In this document: positions 26,667 to 37,293 of the stretch, in pieces | Numbering within the stretch: the stretch's first letter is position 1 | How the letters are laid out: every line of letters starts with the position of its first letter | Assembly: GCF_003859795.1 (NCBI RefSeq) | Contig: NZ_RQYI01000002.1 | Span: 62,001 to 126,000, forward strand | Reading direction: 5' to 3' | Origin: Alloprevotella sp. OH1205_COT-284 | Lineage (GTDB): Bacteria > Bacteroidota > Bacteroidia > Bacteroidales > Bacteroidaceae | DNA: 64,000 nucleotides | Made by a program: the position numbers and the translations under genes | Notes under the pieces: model-generated | What the model was told of the DNA's origin: nothing | Database searches by the model: none | The model's input: only the letters and a program-made list of their open reading frames with translations

Positions 26667-27296
26667 ATGAAAATAGACCAATATCCCTCTAAACTCTTGG
26701 AACGGGCGGTGTCGGAAATGTCGAAGCTCCCCGGCATCGGCCGCAAAACTGCTTTACGCCTCGTGCTCCATTTGTTGCGGAAAGATGCAAAGGGCACCCA
26801 CGCTTTGGCCGAGAGCCTGCTTCGTTTGCGCGACGAGGTGTTGTTTTGCAAATCCTGCCACAACATCAGCGACACCGAGATCTGCGAAATTTGCAGCCAC
26901 CCTCATCGGGATCATTCGGTGATTTGTGTCGTAGAAAATGTTCAAAACGTATTGGCTGTTGAGAGTACGGGGCAATTCAAAGGACTTTATCACGTTTTGG
27001 GCGGAGTCATCAGCCCCATGGACGGTGTCGGCCCCGGCGACTTACAGATTTCTTCGCTCGTGGAAAGAGTAGCCGGCGGAACTGTCAAAGAAGTGATTTT
27101 CGCCCTCAATCCCACAATGGAGGGCGATACCACCAATTTTTATATTTCTCGGAAATTATCTCATCTTCCTTCGCCCGAAACTCCCGTCACGATGAGTGTA
27201 TTGGCTCGCGGTGTGTGTGTGGGCGACGATTTGGAGTACACCGACGAGGTCACCCTCGGTCGTTCCATTATTGATCGCGTGATTTTGAAAAACTAA
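26667..27296 (+). CDS. recR: Recombination mediator RecR
   Basis: 209 aa. Works with RecO/RecF to load RecA at gaps. The helix-hairpin-helix [18 protein letters not shown] is near 16-33, the four-cysteine zinc motif CKSC...CEIC is near 56-76, and the Toprim domain starts [15 protein letters not shown]. The start is ATG 26667, since homologs begin at [12 protein letters not shown]; the frame opens 15 bp upstream. A TATTTTTG -7 box ends only 4 bp before this ATG (26655-26662), so the transcript would have almost no leader. Confidence 0.96.
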   Translation: MKIDQYPSKLLERAVSEMSKLPGIGRKTALRLVLHLLRKDAKGTHALAESLLRLRDEVLFCKSCHNISDTEICEICSHPHRDHSVICVVENVQNVLAVESTGQFKGLYHVLGGVISPMDGVGPGDLQISSLVERVAGGTVKEVIFALNPTMEGDTTNFYISRKLSHLPSPETPVTMSVLARGVCVGDDLEYTDEVTLGRSIIDRVILKN

Positions 27297-27314
27297 TTTC
27301 CAACTTTTTTCGCC

Positions 27315-27740
27315 ATGTTCCTATCCTCTTCTTCGCGGACGTTATTGTTTTATGGCCTGCCTTATGTTGTTTCCGGATTGCTCTATTTCTGTTTCAGCGA
27401 ACATGACCTCGTCGGAAACTCCCCCGCCCTGCTCTACGGCATCAATCTTTCCTCCATTGTCCTGACGCTCGGCGGCTGCTACTTGGCACTGAGTCTTGAA
27501 AAAATACCGTTCGTTCGCAACAGGCTGTCGTGCCAACCGCCTTCCTCGCAACGCAGAGCGGTTCATTTTCTCACTTCCGCAAAGATCGGAATCTTTGCTT
27601 TTCTTCTGCCTTTCAACACACTGCTCTATTCTGTCGCGGCTTATTCCGACGCGCCCAAATATTGCGTGCTGATTTCGATCATCTTAGGCATTTTTGTCTT
27701 TCCCCGTTTGCATATCCCTTCTCAATCCGATGAATCATGA
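27315..27740 (+). CDS. Small membrane protein of unknown function
   Basis: 141 aa, not recognised. Four hydrophobic segments are likely (about 8-26, 38-60, 88-108 and 113-130), separated by a basic cytoplasmic stretch with Arg and Ser (about 65-85). It lies 18 bp after recR and overlaps engB by the ATGA tetranucleotide at 27737, so it is very probably translated from the same mRNA. Confidence 0.75.
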   Translation: MFLSSSSRTLLFYGLPYVVSGLLYFCFSEHDLVGNSPALLYGINLSSIVLTLGGCYLALSLEKIPFVRNRLSCQPPSSQRRAVHFLTSAKIGIFAFLLPFNTLLYSVAAYSDAPKYCVLISIILGIFVFPRLHIPSQSDES

Positions 27741-28342
27741 TCATTAAATCCGCAGATTTCTTCATCTCTTCTTCTCGTGCCGACCAATGTCCGCAAGATC
27801 CGAAATGTCCCGAATATGCCTTCATCGGACGCAGCAACGTCGGCAAAAGCTCACTGATCAACATGCTCACCGGTCGCAAGGCTTTGGCCATGACCTCGGC
27901 CACTCCGGGAAAGACCATGCTGATCAACCACTTCTTGATCAACAAAGCATGGTTCTTGGTCGATCTTCCCGGCTACGGCTATGCCAAACGCGGCAAGAAG
28001 GATGTGGAAAAACTACGCAATCTCATCGAACACTATGTCCTCGACAGAAAACAGCTCACCTCTCTCTTTGTGCTTATCGACTCGCGCCTTCCGCCGCAAC
28101 AGATCGACCTCGAATTTATCGAATGGTTGGGCGAAGAGGGCATACCCTTTGCCATCGTGTTTACAAAAGCCGACAAGAACAAACGCAATGATCTGAAAAA
28201 GAACATTGACGTCTTTCTCGACACCCTCAGACGGCAATGGGAAGAGCTTCCTCCGCATTTTGTGACCAGCAGCGAAAAGGGCGAGGGGAGAGAGGAGGTG
28301 CTGTCTTACATCGACTCCATAAATCATGAATTGGATCAATAG
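27737..28342 (+). CDS. engB: Ribosome-biogenesis GTP-binding protein EngB/YsxC
   Basis: 201 aa. Essential GTPase acting in 50S assembly. G1 [12 protein letters not shown] (about 32-43), a G2-region Thr in SATPGKT, G3 [11 protein letters not shown] (about 76-86) and G4 TKADK near 145 are all present. The [17 protein letters not shown]-terminus is typical. It overlaps the upstream membrane protein by 4 bp and the downstream kinase by 17 bp. Confidence 0.96.
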   Translation: MIIKSADFFISSSRADQCPQDPKCPEYAFIGRSNVGKSSLINMLTGRKALAMTSATPGKTMLINHFLINKAWFLVDLPGYGYAKRGKKDVEKLRNLIEHYVLDRKQLTSLFVLIDSRLPPQQIDLEFIEWLGEEGIPFAIVFTKADKNKRNDLKKNIDVFLDTLRRQWEELPPHFVTSSEKGEGREEVLSYIDSINHELDQ

Positions 28343-29510
28343 CATCCGCAAAGTGAAGGTGGCACTCGTGGCAGCAGCCGTCGTCATCGCCACCCTCTCC
28401 CTCATTGTGTCGCACAAGCTCATCAGCGATTTGCAAGCCGAGGAAATCTCCAAAATGGAAGTTTGGGCAGAAGCCATGCGTTCATTGATGAGCGCAGACG
28501 AAACGACGGATCTGAATCTCGTGTTGAAAGTCATCAACAGCAACCACAGCATTCCCGTCATCGTCACCGACGGCAAGGACAACGTCACTATCACCCGCAA
28601 CCTGCAAATCGAAGCACCGACCACGGCCGACTCCTTGGCAGCCGTCGCCACGGCACTGGAACGCATGAAAGAGGGAGGGCACACCATGAAAATGCTGCTC
28701 ACGGCCGACAACGAGGCCGGCATACGCGCAGGCGATTGCATCAACATTTACTACACCGAATCGTTGATGCTACGCCGTTTGGGCACCTATCCCTACGTTC
28801 AGTTGGGCGTTGTGTCGCTTTTCATCGCCGTGGCCGTGTTTGCCCTCCTTTCTTCCAAACGAGCAGAACAAAACAAAGTGTGGGTGGGGCTTTCCAAAGA
28901 AACGGCGCACCAACTGGGCACGCCGATTTCGTCGATCATGGCATGGGTAGAAGTGTTGAAAGAAACTTATCCCGAAGACGAGTTGCTCAAAGAAATGGAA
29001 ACCGACGTGTTGCGTTTGGAAATGATTGCCGAGCGGTTTTCAAAAATCGGGAGTGCGCCCGAACTGCAAGCCGTCGCATTGTCGGGCATACTGGAAAACG
29101 TCATGACCTATATCGGTCGGCGCACTTCGGACAAGGTGAAAATACACCTCACCTGCGACACCGGACACGACGAAGCCCTCATCTCGCCGCCCTTGTTTGA
29201 ATGGGTTGTCGAGGTGTTGTGCAAAAATGCCATCGACGCCATGTCGGGCGAAGGCAAGATCGAGATACGATGTTTTAGAGAGGGAGGAAAAATGATGGTC
29301 GATGTGGCAGACAGTGGCAAAGGCATTTCGCGCAAAGACCACCAAACGATCTTCAAACCCGGCTACACCACCAAAAAAAGGGGGTGGGGTTTGGGGTTGT
29401 CGTTGGCCAAAAGAATTGTAGAGGAATACCACCACGGAAAAATATACGTCAAAAACTCCGCCCCCAACATCGGCACTACGTTTCGCATCGAGCTGAATGC
29501 TCAATGCTGA
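28326..29510 (+). CDS. Sensor histidine kinase without adjacent response regulator
   Basis: 394 aa. Two membrane segments (about 12-34 and 155-175) enclose a periplasmic sensor region. The phosphoacceptor box has His195 in [18 protein letters not shown]. The ATPase domain has an N box (LCKNAIDAM), a G1 box (DSGKGIS) and a G2 box ([17 protein letters not shown]). The His is followed by QLGTP rather than E-L-R-T-P, a variant seen in several Bacteroidetes kinases. No receiver or regulator gene is nearby. The start lies inside engB; the stop overlaps the opposing glycosyltransferase by 10 bp. Confidence 0.9.
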   Translation: MNWINSIRKVKVALVAAAVVIATLSLIVSHKLISDLQAEEISKMEVWAEAMRSLMSADETTDLNLVLKVINSNHSIPVIVTDGKDNVTITRNLQIEAPTTADSLAAVATALERMKEGGHTMKMLLTADNEAGIRAGDCINIYYTESLMLRRLGTYPYVQLGVVSLFIAVAVFALLSSKRAEQNKVWVGLSKETAHQLGTPISSIMAWVEVLKETYPEDELLKEMETDVLRLEMIAERFSKIGSAPELQAVALSGILENVMTYIGRRTSDKVKIHLTCDTGHDEALISPPLFEWVVEVLCKNAIDAMSGEGKIEIRCFREGGKMMVDVADSGKGISRKDHQTIFKPGYTTKKRGWGLGLSLAKRIVEEYHHGKIYVKNSAPNIGTTFRIELNAQC

Positions 29511-30406
29511 CGCACCACCCGATCGTAATACCCCAGTTTGTAGAGTTTGAACAAAAGGAGGGAAGGATGTCGGGAAAGCAGATTTTTTTTGAGCAGAGGA
29601 GCAAAGAGCGAAAAGAAAAGCGCAAAAATCCCTGCCCACCCATAAGTTTGCAATCGTCTGTGTGCCACGGACACATGAGCATGAAGCGTCATCGGCTCTC
29701 CCAGTTTGGCAAGAGTGCGGAGTGCCGTTTCGGAGTTGCCAAGAAAACTTTTATTACTATTGATACCCGTGTGCAAGAGCGGATTTTCGATGTGCAAAAT
29801 CGAAAATCCGTTTTCGGTTATCGTCAGTCCGAGCAAGGCATCCTCATAGCCGTATTCGGTGCAGCGTTCGTCGAAGCGATGACATTCGATCACCTTTCGG
29901 GCGAACATGACGTTGAACGTCGAGAAGTGGGCGGCCGGTTGCTCGTTTCTATATTCCACCGTTCTTATTTTTTCGGCCGCCCATTCATATTTCAAACGCA
30001 GTTCGTGTCCGGTCGGTGCTTTGTCGGGCGTGCGTATGCTTCCGACCAACACGTCGGCCTGCTCGCGCCGTTGCCAATAGGTCTGGATAAAGTCGTCGGT
30101 GCAAACTTCGGCGTCGGCGTCGATGAGCAACAAAAAATCATAAGCCGCTTGGTCAAACAAACGATTGCACACGCGTGCACGCCCCACGTTTTCTTCGCCT
30201 CTCACATATCTGCACCCCGGCAAAAGCTCGATGAGTTCGTTTTTCTCGATGATGCTTTCGTCCGTTCCGGCATCATCGGCCACAATGATTTCATAAGAAA
30301 AAACTTCCGCTCCAAACTGCGCCTGCACCTCTTCGCATTGTTGCTGCAAATCCGTGACCAATCGAAGGCAGTTGAAGTTGTAGGTAGGTATGAGTATGGA
30401 AATCAT
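29501..30406 (-). CDS. Glycosyltransferase family 2
   Basis: 301 aa, GT-A fold. It opens ISILIPTYNFNCLRLV, has the donor loop IIVADDAGTDES (about 39-50), ENVGRARVCNRLF, then the metal-binding DADAEV near 94-99 and a downstream EDALLGL acidic motif. A soluble enzyme with a hydrophobic patch near the C-terminus. The sugar is unknown. It converges on the histidine kinase gene. Its upstream gap (30407-30865) carries a 21-bp repeat array. Confidence 0.87.
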   Translation of the reverse strand: MISILIPTYNFNCLRLVTDLQQQCEEVQAQFGAEVFSYEIIVADDAGTDESIIEKNELIELLPGCRYVRGEENVGRARVCNRLFDQAAYDFLLLIDADAEVCTDDFIQTYWQRREQADVLVGSIRTPDKAPTGHELRLKYEWAAEKIRTVEYRNEQPAAHFSTFNVMFARKVIECHRFDERCTEYGYEDALLGLTITENGFSILHIENPLLHTGINSNKSFLGNSETALRTLAKLGEPMTLHAHVSVAHRRLQTYGWAGIFALFFSLFAPLLKKNLLSRHPSLLLFKLYKLGYYDRVVRQH

Positions 30407-30582
30407 GGTTCTGCAAAGGTTTATTCTTTATTTTTTCCGAAAATACGATCGGGTGGTTTCGAGTGTAGAGGGTGCGTTTCGCTTGTTTTCCACCAATCGG
30501 GTAGCCTGCGCATGCGGCAAAACAGAGGGCTTGGCATCGCGGGGTATGGCCGGCTATCTGCACTCGATAAAAGGAGGCGAAA

Positions 30583-30646
30583 AAAGGTAACGAGTAGAAA
30601 ATTCTACTTGCCCAACCGGAATTTTCTAAGTGGCTTGTAGTTTTTT
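30583..30646. repeat. 21-bp palindromic repeat array, 3 units
   Basis: Units start near 30583, 30604 and 30626 (steps 21 and 22). The first carries TAACGAGTAGAAAATT and the third CTAAGTGGCTTGTAG. It lies in the 459-bp gap between the glycosyltransferase start and the valS stop, both on the minus strand. The rest of that gap shows nothing I can name. Confidence 0.7.
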
Positions 30647-30865
30647 GCGCAAGCCTTTCGGACGCGGCCGTCAAAAAAGCAAGTCACATCGGGAGGCGCA
30701 AAACGAAGCCCCAAACAACCGAAACGATATTGCAAGGAGATAGAAAAAAATCCGACAAGCACATATCCTCTTCCCCGTCCGACGGAAAACGCGCCTGCTT
30801 TGCTCTGCATGAACAAGAGGCGGCATCAGAGAGGAGGTAAATGCTTGTCGGACGACAAAATCAAA

Positions 30866-33553
30866 TCAGAGTTTGGCTTCGAGCACTGCGATTTTGGCCA
30901 AGGTATCAGCCTCTTTCTTGCGCTCCATGGCCACTACGGCTTCGGGAGCTCCGGCAAGGAAACGCTCGTTGGAAAGTTTGCCCTGAATGCTTTTCAAGAA
31001 CTTACGCAAGTGTTCGAGTTCGGCGCGTGCCGCTTCTTTTTCGGCTTCCACATCGACCACGTCTCCCAAATAGAGGGCATATTGCTGCGTGCCCACAAGG
31101 AAAGTGGAATAGCCCGCACCGCCAACTTCCGCGGCAGTGAGCATTTCGCTGACGGCACCCATTTTGCGAACAAGGCTGTCGTAGGCGGCGATTTCGTTGG
31201 TGCCGACAATGGTGAGCGGCAAGGCTTCGCGCGGCGAAATGTTCTTTTGTGCACGTGCGGCACGCACTCCCGTCACCACACCTTTCACCCTTTCCATGTC
31301 GGCAATGAGTGCGGCGTCTTCGGGCAAAGGACTCGATATGTTTTGCGACGACACCATGATGCTTTCGCCATCTTTGCGCTCTTTGATGTGTTGCCAAAGT
31401 TCTTCGGAAATGAAGGGCATGAACGGATGCAGCAAATGCAGCAAATCGTTGAAAAATCCGATAGTGGCCTCATAGGTAGCCCGATCGACGGGCTGCTGAT
31501 AGGCCGGTTTCACCATTTCGAGATACCACGACGAGAATTCGTCCCAAAACAAGCGATAGACTTCCATCAAGGCCTCCGAAAGACGATATTTGGAATAGAG
31601 GTCTGCCATTTCGGCCGCGCTCTTTCGCAGTTGTGCGCCAAACCACTGTGTGGCCAAGCGCGCCGTTTCGGGTTGCTTCAACTCGTCGCTCACCTGCCAG
31701 CCCTGCACGAGGCGGAAGGCATTCCAAATTTTGTTGCAGAAATTGCGACCTTGTTCGCAGAGAGCTTCGTCAAACAAAATGTCGTTTCCGGCCGGTGCAG
31801 CGAGCATCATGCCCATGCGCACACCGTCGGCTCCGTATTGGTCGATTAAATCGAGAGGGTCGGGAGAGTTTCCGAGGGATTTTGACATTTTCCGACCGAG
31901 CTTGTCGCGAACAATGCCGGTGAAATATACATTTTTGAAAGGCATTTTGCCTGTGTACTCGTAGCCGGCCATGATCATGCGTGCCACCCAGAAGAAAATG
32001 ATGTCGGGAGCGGTCACCAAATCGCTTGTGGGATAATAGTAGGCCAGTTCTTCGCTGTCGGGGTTGTTGATGCCGTCAAACAGGGATAACGGCCAAAGCC
32101 ACGAAGAAAACCATGTGTCAAGAGCGGCTTCGTCTTGGCGCAAATCGGACATTTCCAAGTCTGCACGCCCTGTTTTCTCTCGTGCAAGGCGCAAGGCTTC
32201 TTCGGGAGTGACAGCCACAACAAATTCCTCGACTTCGGCATCGGGGGCAGTGAGGTAATAGGCCGGAATACGGTGTCCCCACCAGAGCTGACGGCTGATG
32301 CACCAGTCTTGAATGTTGGAGAGCCAATTATTGTAAATATTCTTGTATTTCGACGGATAAAACTTCAACTCGTCGTTCATAACGGGCGGCAGGGCAAGAT
32401 CGGCAAAGTGCTGCATGCTCAGATACCACTGCATGCACAGACGAGGCTCTACGGCGGTGTCGGCATTGCGTTCGGAATAGCCCACTTTGTTTTCGTAGTC
32501 TTCCACCTTTTCGAGCAAGCCCGCAGCTTCGAGATCGGCGGCAATCTGCTTGCGGACCTCCATGCGATCCATGCCCACATAGAGGCCGGCGGCTTCGGAG
32601 AGCGTGCCGTTGGCGTTGAAGATGTCGATGGTGTCGAGCCCGTGGGTTTTACCCAAAACATAGTCGTTGGGGTCGTGGGCGGGAGTGACTTTCAAACATC
32701 CCGTTCCAAACTCGATGTCCACATAGCGGTCTTCGATGACGGGAATGGCGCGATCGACAAGAGGAACGATCACTTTTTGTCCTTTCAGCCAGCCGTTTTT
32801 GGGATCCTTGGGATTGATGCACATGGCCGTGTCGCCCATAATGGTTTCGGGGCGCGTGGTGGCCACAACGGCATAACGTCCGCGTGCGTCTTGATGAATG
32901 ACCTCTCCCTCTTCACCCGTTGCCTGTCCGTTGTCGTCGGCAACATAATATTTGAGATAGTAAAGTTTGCTCTTCTCCTCGCGATAAATCACCTCCTCGT
33001 TGGAAAGTGCCGTCTGTGCCTTCGGATCCCAGTTCACCATGCGCAGGCCACGATAAATCAAGCCTTTGTTGTAGAGATCAACAAAGACTTTCAACACGCT
33101 CTCCGAGCGGGTTTCGTCCATGGTGAAGGCCGTGCGATCCCAGTCGCACGACGCACCGAGGCGACGAAGCTGTTTGAGAATGATGCCTCCGTGTTCTTCC
33201 GTCCACTCCCAAGCATGTTTCAAAAACTCCTCACGCGTCAAGTCGTGCTTTTTGATGCCTTGCTGCGCGAGCTTATTCACGACTTTTGCCTCGGTGGCAA
33301 TGGAGGCGTGGTCGGTGCCCGGCACCCAGCAGGCATTCTTGCCCTCCATTCTGGCGCGACGCACAAGAATGTCTTGTATGGTGTTGTTCAACATGTGTCC
33401 CATGTGCAAAACTCCCGTCACATTGGGAGGGGGGATCACAATCGTATAAGGCTCACGCCCATCGGGTTTTGAACTGAAAAGTTTGTGGTTCAGCCAGTAG
33501 TCATACCATTTGCCCTCCACTTCTTCGGGGGCGTATTTTGTTGCTAATTCCAT
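30866..33553 (-). CDS. valS: Valine--tRNA ligase
   Basis: 895 aa from ATG 33553; the frame runs 63 bp further upstream, but homologs begin at [20 protein letters not shown]. Class I synthetase: HIGH motif as HMGH in [14 protein letters not shown] (about 42-55), KMSKS in [10 protein letters not shown] near 530, and the editing (CP1) domain with [11 protein letters not shown] upstream. The C-terminal 65 residues are the coiled-coil arm that holds tRNA-Val. Attaches valine to tRNA and edits threonine. A TAAATTTG -7-like box lies at 33621-33614 on the minus strand. Confidence 0.97.
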   Translation of the reverse strand: MELATKYAPEEVEGKWYDYWLNHKLFSSKPDGREPYTIVIPPPNVTGVLHMGHMLNNTIQDILVRRARMEGKNACWVPGTDHASIATEAKVVNKLAQQGIKKHDLTREEFLKHAWEWTEEHGGIILKQLRRLGASCDWDRTAFTMDETRSESVLKVFVDLYNKGLIYRGLRMVNWDPKAQTALSNEEVIYREEKSKLYYLKYYVADDNGQATGEEGEVIHQDARGRYAVVATTRPETIMGDTAMCINPKDPKNGWLKGQKVIVPLVDRAIPVIEDRYVDIEFGTGCLKVTPAHDPNDYVLGKTHGLDTIDIFNANGTLSEAAGLYVGMDRMEVRKQIAADLEAAGLLEKVEDYENKVGYSERNADTAVEPRLCMQWYLSMQHFADLALPPVMNDELKFYPSKYKNIYNNWLSNIQDWCISRQLWWGHRIPAYYLTAPDAEVEEFVVAVTPEEALRLAREKTGRADLEMSDLRQDEAALDTWFSSWLWPLSLFDGINNPDSEELAYYYPTSDLVTAPDIIFFWVARMIMAGYEYTGKMPFKNVYFTGIVRDKLGRKMSKSLGNSPDPLDLIDQYGADGVRMGMMLAAPAGNDILFDEALCEQGRNFCNKIWNAFRLVQGWQVSDELKQPETARLATQWFGAQLRKSAAEMADLYSKYRLSEALMEVYRLFWDEFSSWYLEMVKPAYQQPVDRATYEATIGFFNDLLHLLHPFMPFISEELWQHIKERKDGESIMVSSQNISSPLPEDAALIADMERVKGVVTGVRAARAQKNISPREALPLTIVGTNEIAAYDSLVRKMGAVSEMLTAAEVGGAGYSTFLVGTQQYALYLGDVVDVEAEKEAARAELEHLRKFLKSIQGKLSNERFLAGAPEAVVAMERKKEADTLAKIAVLEAKL

Positions 33554-33697
33554 AATCGAGATAACAATGCTTTGCGGAGAACGAGCTTGGCTCTCCGTTC
33601 GTAAAAACTCGTGCAAATTTACTCATTTCTCTGTAATACAGGGAACAGAAGCACGAAAAACAAACACTTTTGTTTGCTCTTGCTGCCTGTCTGAAAA

Positions 33698-34687
33698 CTA
33701 TATTTTGCCAAGAATGCGGTCGATAGCCCAATTCGTAGGCGTCGCGCTCACCGAGTCGCACCTGCAAATGCTCTTACCTTGCAGGTGGTCTACGATCTCG
33801 CGAAGGAGCGGAAACTGCACATGTTCGGGATTTTCCCCCCCGATATGTCGGCTGCCCTCTTCGTTTTGCAAATGGATCGGGGCATAGGTGAAGACCGAAA
33901 AAGAAATCTGTCCGCGCTCTCCGATCAGCAGTATTCTGTCTTCTTTCGCACTCTCGTGTGCCACAAAACACCATACGCCGGAAGCCGGCATGCCGTCGGC
34001 AAAACGAAACGAAGCACTCACGGTGTCTTCCGTGGAATAAAGGCCGCCGCGATTGGCCTTGAAGCCCTGCGCCTCAACAATGGGGCCGAACAGCTGTTGC
34101 AAAAAATCGAGCTGATGAGGAGCCAAATCATAGAAATAGCCGCCGCCGGCAATATCGGGTTGCAGCCGCCACGGCAAATCCGAGGAATTATAGTCCAAAT
34201 CGCGAGGAGGAACGGCAAAACGTATTTGCGCCGTCAGCATTTTGCCGATCGCACCCGAATCGACCAACTCTTTCACTTTCATGAAATAGGGCAGATAGCG
34301 ACGATAGTAGGCCACGAAACAAGGCTTGCGAACGGCGGCCGAAACACGATTGATGCGCAAACAGTCGTCGTAGTGCGTGGCCAACGGCTTCTCCACATAG
34401 ACGGCCTTTCCGGCATTCAAAGCCATCAGGGCATAAGTGGCGTGTGTGGAGGGCGGCGTTGCAATGTAAACGGCATCGACATCGGGATCGGTCACCAAAT
34501 TTTGTGCGTCGGTGTACCACCGAGGTATGCGATACCTGCCCGCGAAGCGTTTGGCACGCTCCTCCTTGCGGCTCATGACAGCCATGATCTTAGAATCGAC
34601 AAGCGTCGAAAAAGCCGGCAAAAACTTCTTTTCCGTTGCTTCTCCGCAGCCAATGAAGCCCCATTTAATAATATTTTGAGTATCCAT
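33698..34687 (-). CDS. Gfo/Idh/MocA family oxidoreductase
   Basis: 329 aa from ATG 34687 (MDTQNIIKWGFIGCGEATEK; homologs start here). An N-terminal Rossmann fold with the dinucleotide loop GFIGCGEATEK, then VYIATPPSTH and VYVEKPLA (the family EKP motif with catalytic Lys, near 90-97), and a C-terminal GFO_IDH_MocA alpha/beta domain. Probably acts on a sugar or inositol; the substrate cannot be told. It faces the membrane protein gene at 34746 across a 58-bp divergent promoter region. Confidence 0.9.
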   Translation of the reverse strand: MDTQNIIKWGFIGCGEATEKKFLPAFSTLVDSKIMAVMSRKEERAKRFAGRYRIPRWYTDAQNLVTDPDVDAVYIATPPSTHATYALMALNAGKAVYVEKPLATHYDDCLRINRVSAAVRKPCFVAYYRRYLPYFMKVKELVDSGAIGKMLTAQIRFAVPPRDLDYNSSDLPWRLQPDIAGGGYFYDLAPHQLDFLQQLFGPIVEAQGFKANRGGLYSTEDTVSASFRFADGMPASGVWCFVAHESAKEDRILLIGERGQISFSVFTYAPIHLQNEEGSRHIGGENPEHVQFPLLREIVDHLQGKSICRCDSVSATPTNWAIDRILGKI

Positions 34688-34691
34688 AATG

Positions 34692-34719
34692 CAAAGGTAC
34701 AATATTTTGCCTAACTTTG
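34692..34719. promoter_or_regulatory. Divergent -7 boxes between the oxidoreductase and the membrane protein gene
   Basis: TAACTTTG at 34712-34719 points right and TACCTTTG (minus strand, 34699-34692) points left; both fit TAnnTTTG. The left one ends 4 bp from the oxidoreductase start codon. No convincing -33 TTTG is seen for either. Confidence 0.55.
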
Positions 34720-34745
34720 CAGTTGAACCATTTGCTTTTTTATAA

Positions 34746-35354
34746 ATGAAAGAGTTGAAAACCGCATTCGGAATTTTGCTTCGGCAAGATGTTTATTGGA
34801 TAAAAAAACTTTGGCGAGATTATACGGCCATGGCGGCTGCGACAGCTCTTTTTCTGACCGGATTTATTGAATTATTGGTCGCATGGATTGTTCCTGTCTG
34901 CTTGTCGAAAAACGACGAAAATTCTTGGTTGGAAATCATCAAATCCACTCCTTTCGACATCGGAGCGGCAATATGGCTCGCCGTCGGAACTGCCGCTCTG
35001 ATCTTCACTGCCGTCCGATCGCACCGAAAAACGCTGTCGGTTGTGGCCGAACTGTCGGCCGCAGAACCGATGTTTGGAAAAAATAAAAGCACTTGGTCGA
35101 ACGCAAAAAAAACGGCCGTCATTACTTTCTCCCTCATCTTAGCGGGAATGGTAAGTATGGTGACCTTTTTACCCATAGTTGTCCTCACCTTGGGAAAAAT
35201 CGCTTCGGCACAATCTGCTTTTGCCGGAGATTTTTCTCCTCAACCTTGGTGGATTTTTCTCTTTGAGGTGTTCTTTTCCATGGGAGCTGCTCTGCTGTTG
35301 GCTTATTTTTCCCTTTTTCTTCGCATCATTTTTACATTCAATAAAAAACCATGA
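34746..35354 (+). CDS. Integral membrane protein, unknown, coupled to the M6 protease
   Basis: 202 aa, not recognised. Four hydrophobic segments (about 28-52, 72-90, 125-148 and 165-195), with the N-terminal 25 residues basic and probably cytoplasmic. Its stop overlaps the start of the M6 protease gene by ATGA (35351-35354), so their translation is coupled. It could help fold or export the protease, but that is inference from position only. Confidence 0.75.
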   Translation: MKELKTAFGILLRQDVYWIKKLWRDYTAMAAATALFLTGFIELLVAWIVPVCLSKNDENSWLEIIKSTPFDIGAAIWLAVGTAALIFTAVRSHRKTLSVVAELSAAEPMFGKNKSTWSNAKKTAVITFSLILAGMVSMVTFLPIVVLTLGKIASAQSAFAGDFSPQPWWIFLFEVFFSMGAALLLAYFSLFLRIIFTFNKKP

Positions 35355-36991
35355 ACTTTTCTCGTTTATACTTTCTTTTCGCTGTTCTCTTTTGTACGCA
35401 ACATGCTTTGGGCACATCGGCCGCCCCCTCCACCGACCGACAACAGCTTGACGAAACGACCGTTGCACCTCCCTTCCGCAAATCGCCGATCGGAAAAGAA
35501 GATGCCGGATGTTGCTCACAACGACATATTCCTTCGACTCGTGCACTCTCTGCTTCCACTGCAGATGGGTTGGGTAAGTTCGGACAACGATCGCTGGGCA
35601 TACTCAACAGCATCGGCGAACACAGCATCCCGGTAATCATGGTCGAATTTCAAGACGTGGAATTTAAGAAAGAACATACAGAACTGAAAATAGACAGCCT
35701 TTTCAACCACCCCGGATTTAAACACCACCGCTCCGGAAGAGGCTGCGTTCGAGATTATTTCATACAACAAAGCTACGGCAATTTCGTTCCTAACTTTAAG
35801 ATAGTAGGCAAATTCAAAGCCAAAAACAAACGAGAGTATTATGGAAAAAACTCGGGCAGCAGCAGCGGAATACATACCATAGATCTGTATAAGGAAATGA
35901 TCACGACGGCAATTGCAAAAGGAGTCGATTTTCAACCTTTCGTCGAAAACAACCACGTTCCATTGGTCGTATTGCTCTATGCCGGAGCAGGAGAGCACAA
36001 TTCATTCGAAACCGGTAGCGAGAATTACTTATGGGCACATTTTCGAGAATATTCGATTGAAGCCAATCAACTTCGTTTTGCCGGATACTTCATCGGAAAT
36101 GAGCTGATGAATACTTATAAAAAGAACAATGGCACATTTGAAAAAGACAGTTTTGGCAATCCCATTGTCGAAAGTACTCATTTGGATGGAATCGGAGTGT
36201 TGTGTCACGAGTTGGGGCATGCGTTGGGACTACCCGATGCTTATAATACCAATACAGGAAAAGGATATTTGCAAACACCGGACTTTCATGACATCATGGA
36301 TTATGGACAATATCGCGGAAACGGTTATCGCCCCGTTGGTTATTCAGCCTATCAGCGCAGCGTACTCGGATGGTTGGCCATTGAGGAACTCACAGACAAA
36401 CCCGGACACAAGATTCTCGGAAAACTGCACGAAACCGGCGTTTCTCCTCATCCCAAGGCTTACATCATCAGAAACCCTGAAAACAGATTGGAATATTTCA
36501 TCTTGGAAAATCGCCAGGAAAGCAATTGGTTCAGCTCTAATTTCGGCCATGGGCTGTTGATCTACCACGTGGACTACGACAACAACCGCTGGTACAACAA
36601 CACGCCCAACAACGATCCCAACCATTTGCGCTACACGGTTATCCCGGCCGACGGAGAGTGGCAAAACAACAAGACTGCCACGGGAGTGGATATGTATAAA
36701 GGCGACTTCTTTCCCGGCTTATCTCAAAAAACGGACTTTACGAGTACGACAGTTCCCGCCATGAAGTGGTACACAGGAATGACCGAAAGGCCCATCTTCG
36801 GAATTAAAGAACAAGATGGATTGATCTCGTTTGCCTACATCGATCCGAACTTATCAAATATAGCTCACCTTACGAATACCGATGCGCAAAACAAGCAGAC
36901 GATTTACACGCTTGACGGCCGCGTCGTTTCACCCCAAAATCTCCCCCCCGGCCTCTATATTAAAGGTGGCAGGAAGTTTCTCGTGAACTAA
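35351..36991 (+). CDS. M6-family metalloprotease with T9SS-like C-terminal sorting tail
   Basis: 546 aa. A signal peptide (about 1-22) and a pro-region are followed by the M6-like catalytic domain with His286-Glu287-Leu-Gly-His290 and the extended motif continuing GLPD (Asp296), plus the downstream IMDYGQYRG Met-turn-like segment. The last 30 residues (TIYTLDGRVVSPQNLPPGLY, then IKGGRKFLVN) follow the pattern of type A sorting domains of the type IX secretion system. A secreted or surface-anchored protease is likely. Its start overlaps the upstream membrane protein gene. Confidence 0.9.
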   Translation: MNFSRLYFLFAVLFCTQHALGTSAAPSTDRQQLDETTVAPPFRKSPIGKEDAGCCSQRHIPSTRALSASTADGLGKFGQRSLGILNSIGEHSIPVIMVEFQDVEFKKEHTELKIDSLFNHPGFKHHRSGRGCVRDYFIQQSYGNFVPNFKIVGKFKAKNKREYYGKNSGSSSGIHTIDLYKEMITTAIAKGVDFQPFVENNHVPLVVLLYAGAGEHNSFETGSENYLWAHFREYSIEANQLRFAGYFIGNELMNTYKKNNGTFEKDSFGNPIVESTHLDGIGVLCHELGHALGLPDAYNTNTGKGYLQTPDFHDIMDYGQYRGNGYRPVGYSAYQRSVLGWLAIEELTDKPGHKILGKLHETGVSPHPKAYIIRNPENRLEYFILENRQESNWFSSNFGHGLLIYHVDYDNNRWYNNTPNNDPNHLRYTVIPADGEWQNNKTATGVDMYKGDFFPGLSQKTDFTSTTVPAMKWYTGMTERPIFGIKEQDGLISFAYIDPNLSNIAHLTNTDAQNKQTIYTLDGRVVSPQNLPPGLYIKGGRKFLVN

Positions 36992-37222
36992 CGGGTAACC
37001 ACGACAAACCGTGACAGCTATCCCCTAAAAAGTAAAATCCAATTCTCACAACCACAAATATCATGTAGGTATTTATTTTATAAAATATCTCAATAGGAGA
37101 GCGCATACCGGAAAGTCAATCTCAAAAAGCTTCTATTTTCTATTGCGTTGATTAAGATTGTCATTTGCGGAAAATAAAACAAGGGTTATATAAAGAGTAA
37201 AAATAAAAATATTTTTATTGCC

Positions 37223-37253
37223 TTTGTCATTTCGTTTATTCAACTTATCTTTG
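37223..37253 (+). promoter_or_regulatory. Textbook Bacteroidetes promoter for wza-wzc
   Basis: TTTG at 37223-37226, 19 bp, then TATCTTTG at 37246-37253. Start expected near 37260, leader about 34 nt. It closes a 302-bp AT-rich gap after the M6 gene; the first 220 bp of the gap show nothing else I can name. Confidence 0.85.
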
Positions 37254-37293
37254 CCTCCAAATATATGGAAACGATATAAGAAAAACATAATAT

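Noticed and set aside
29384-31849. Plus-strand frames of 418 and 349 codons opposite the second GT2 gene and valS
   Set aside because: Shadows of strongly supported minus-strand genes; no recognisable motifs.
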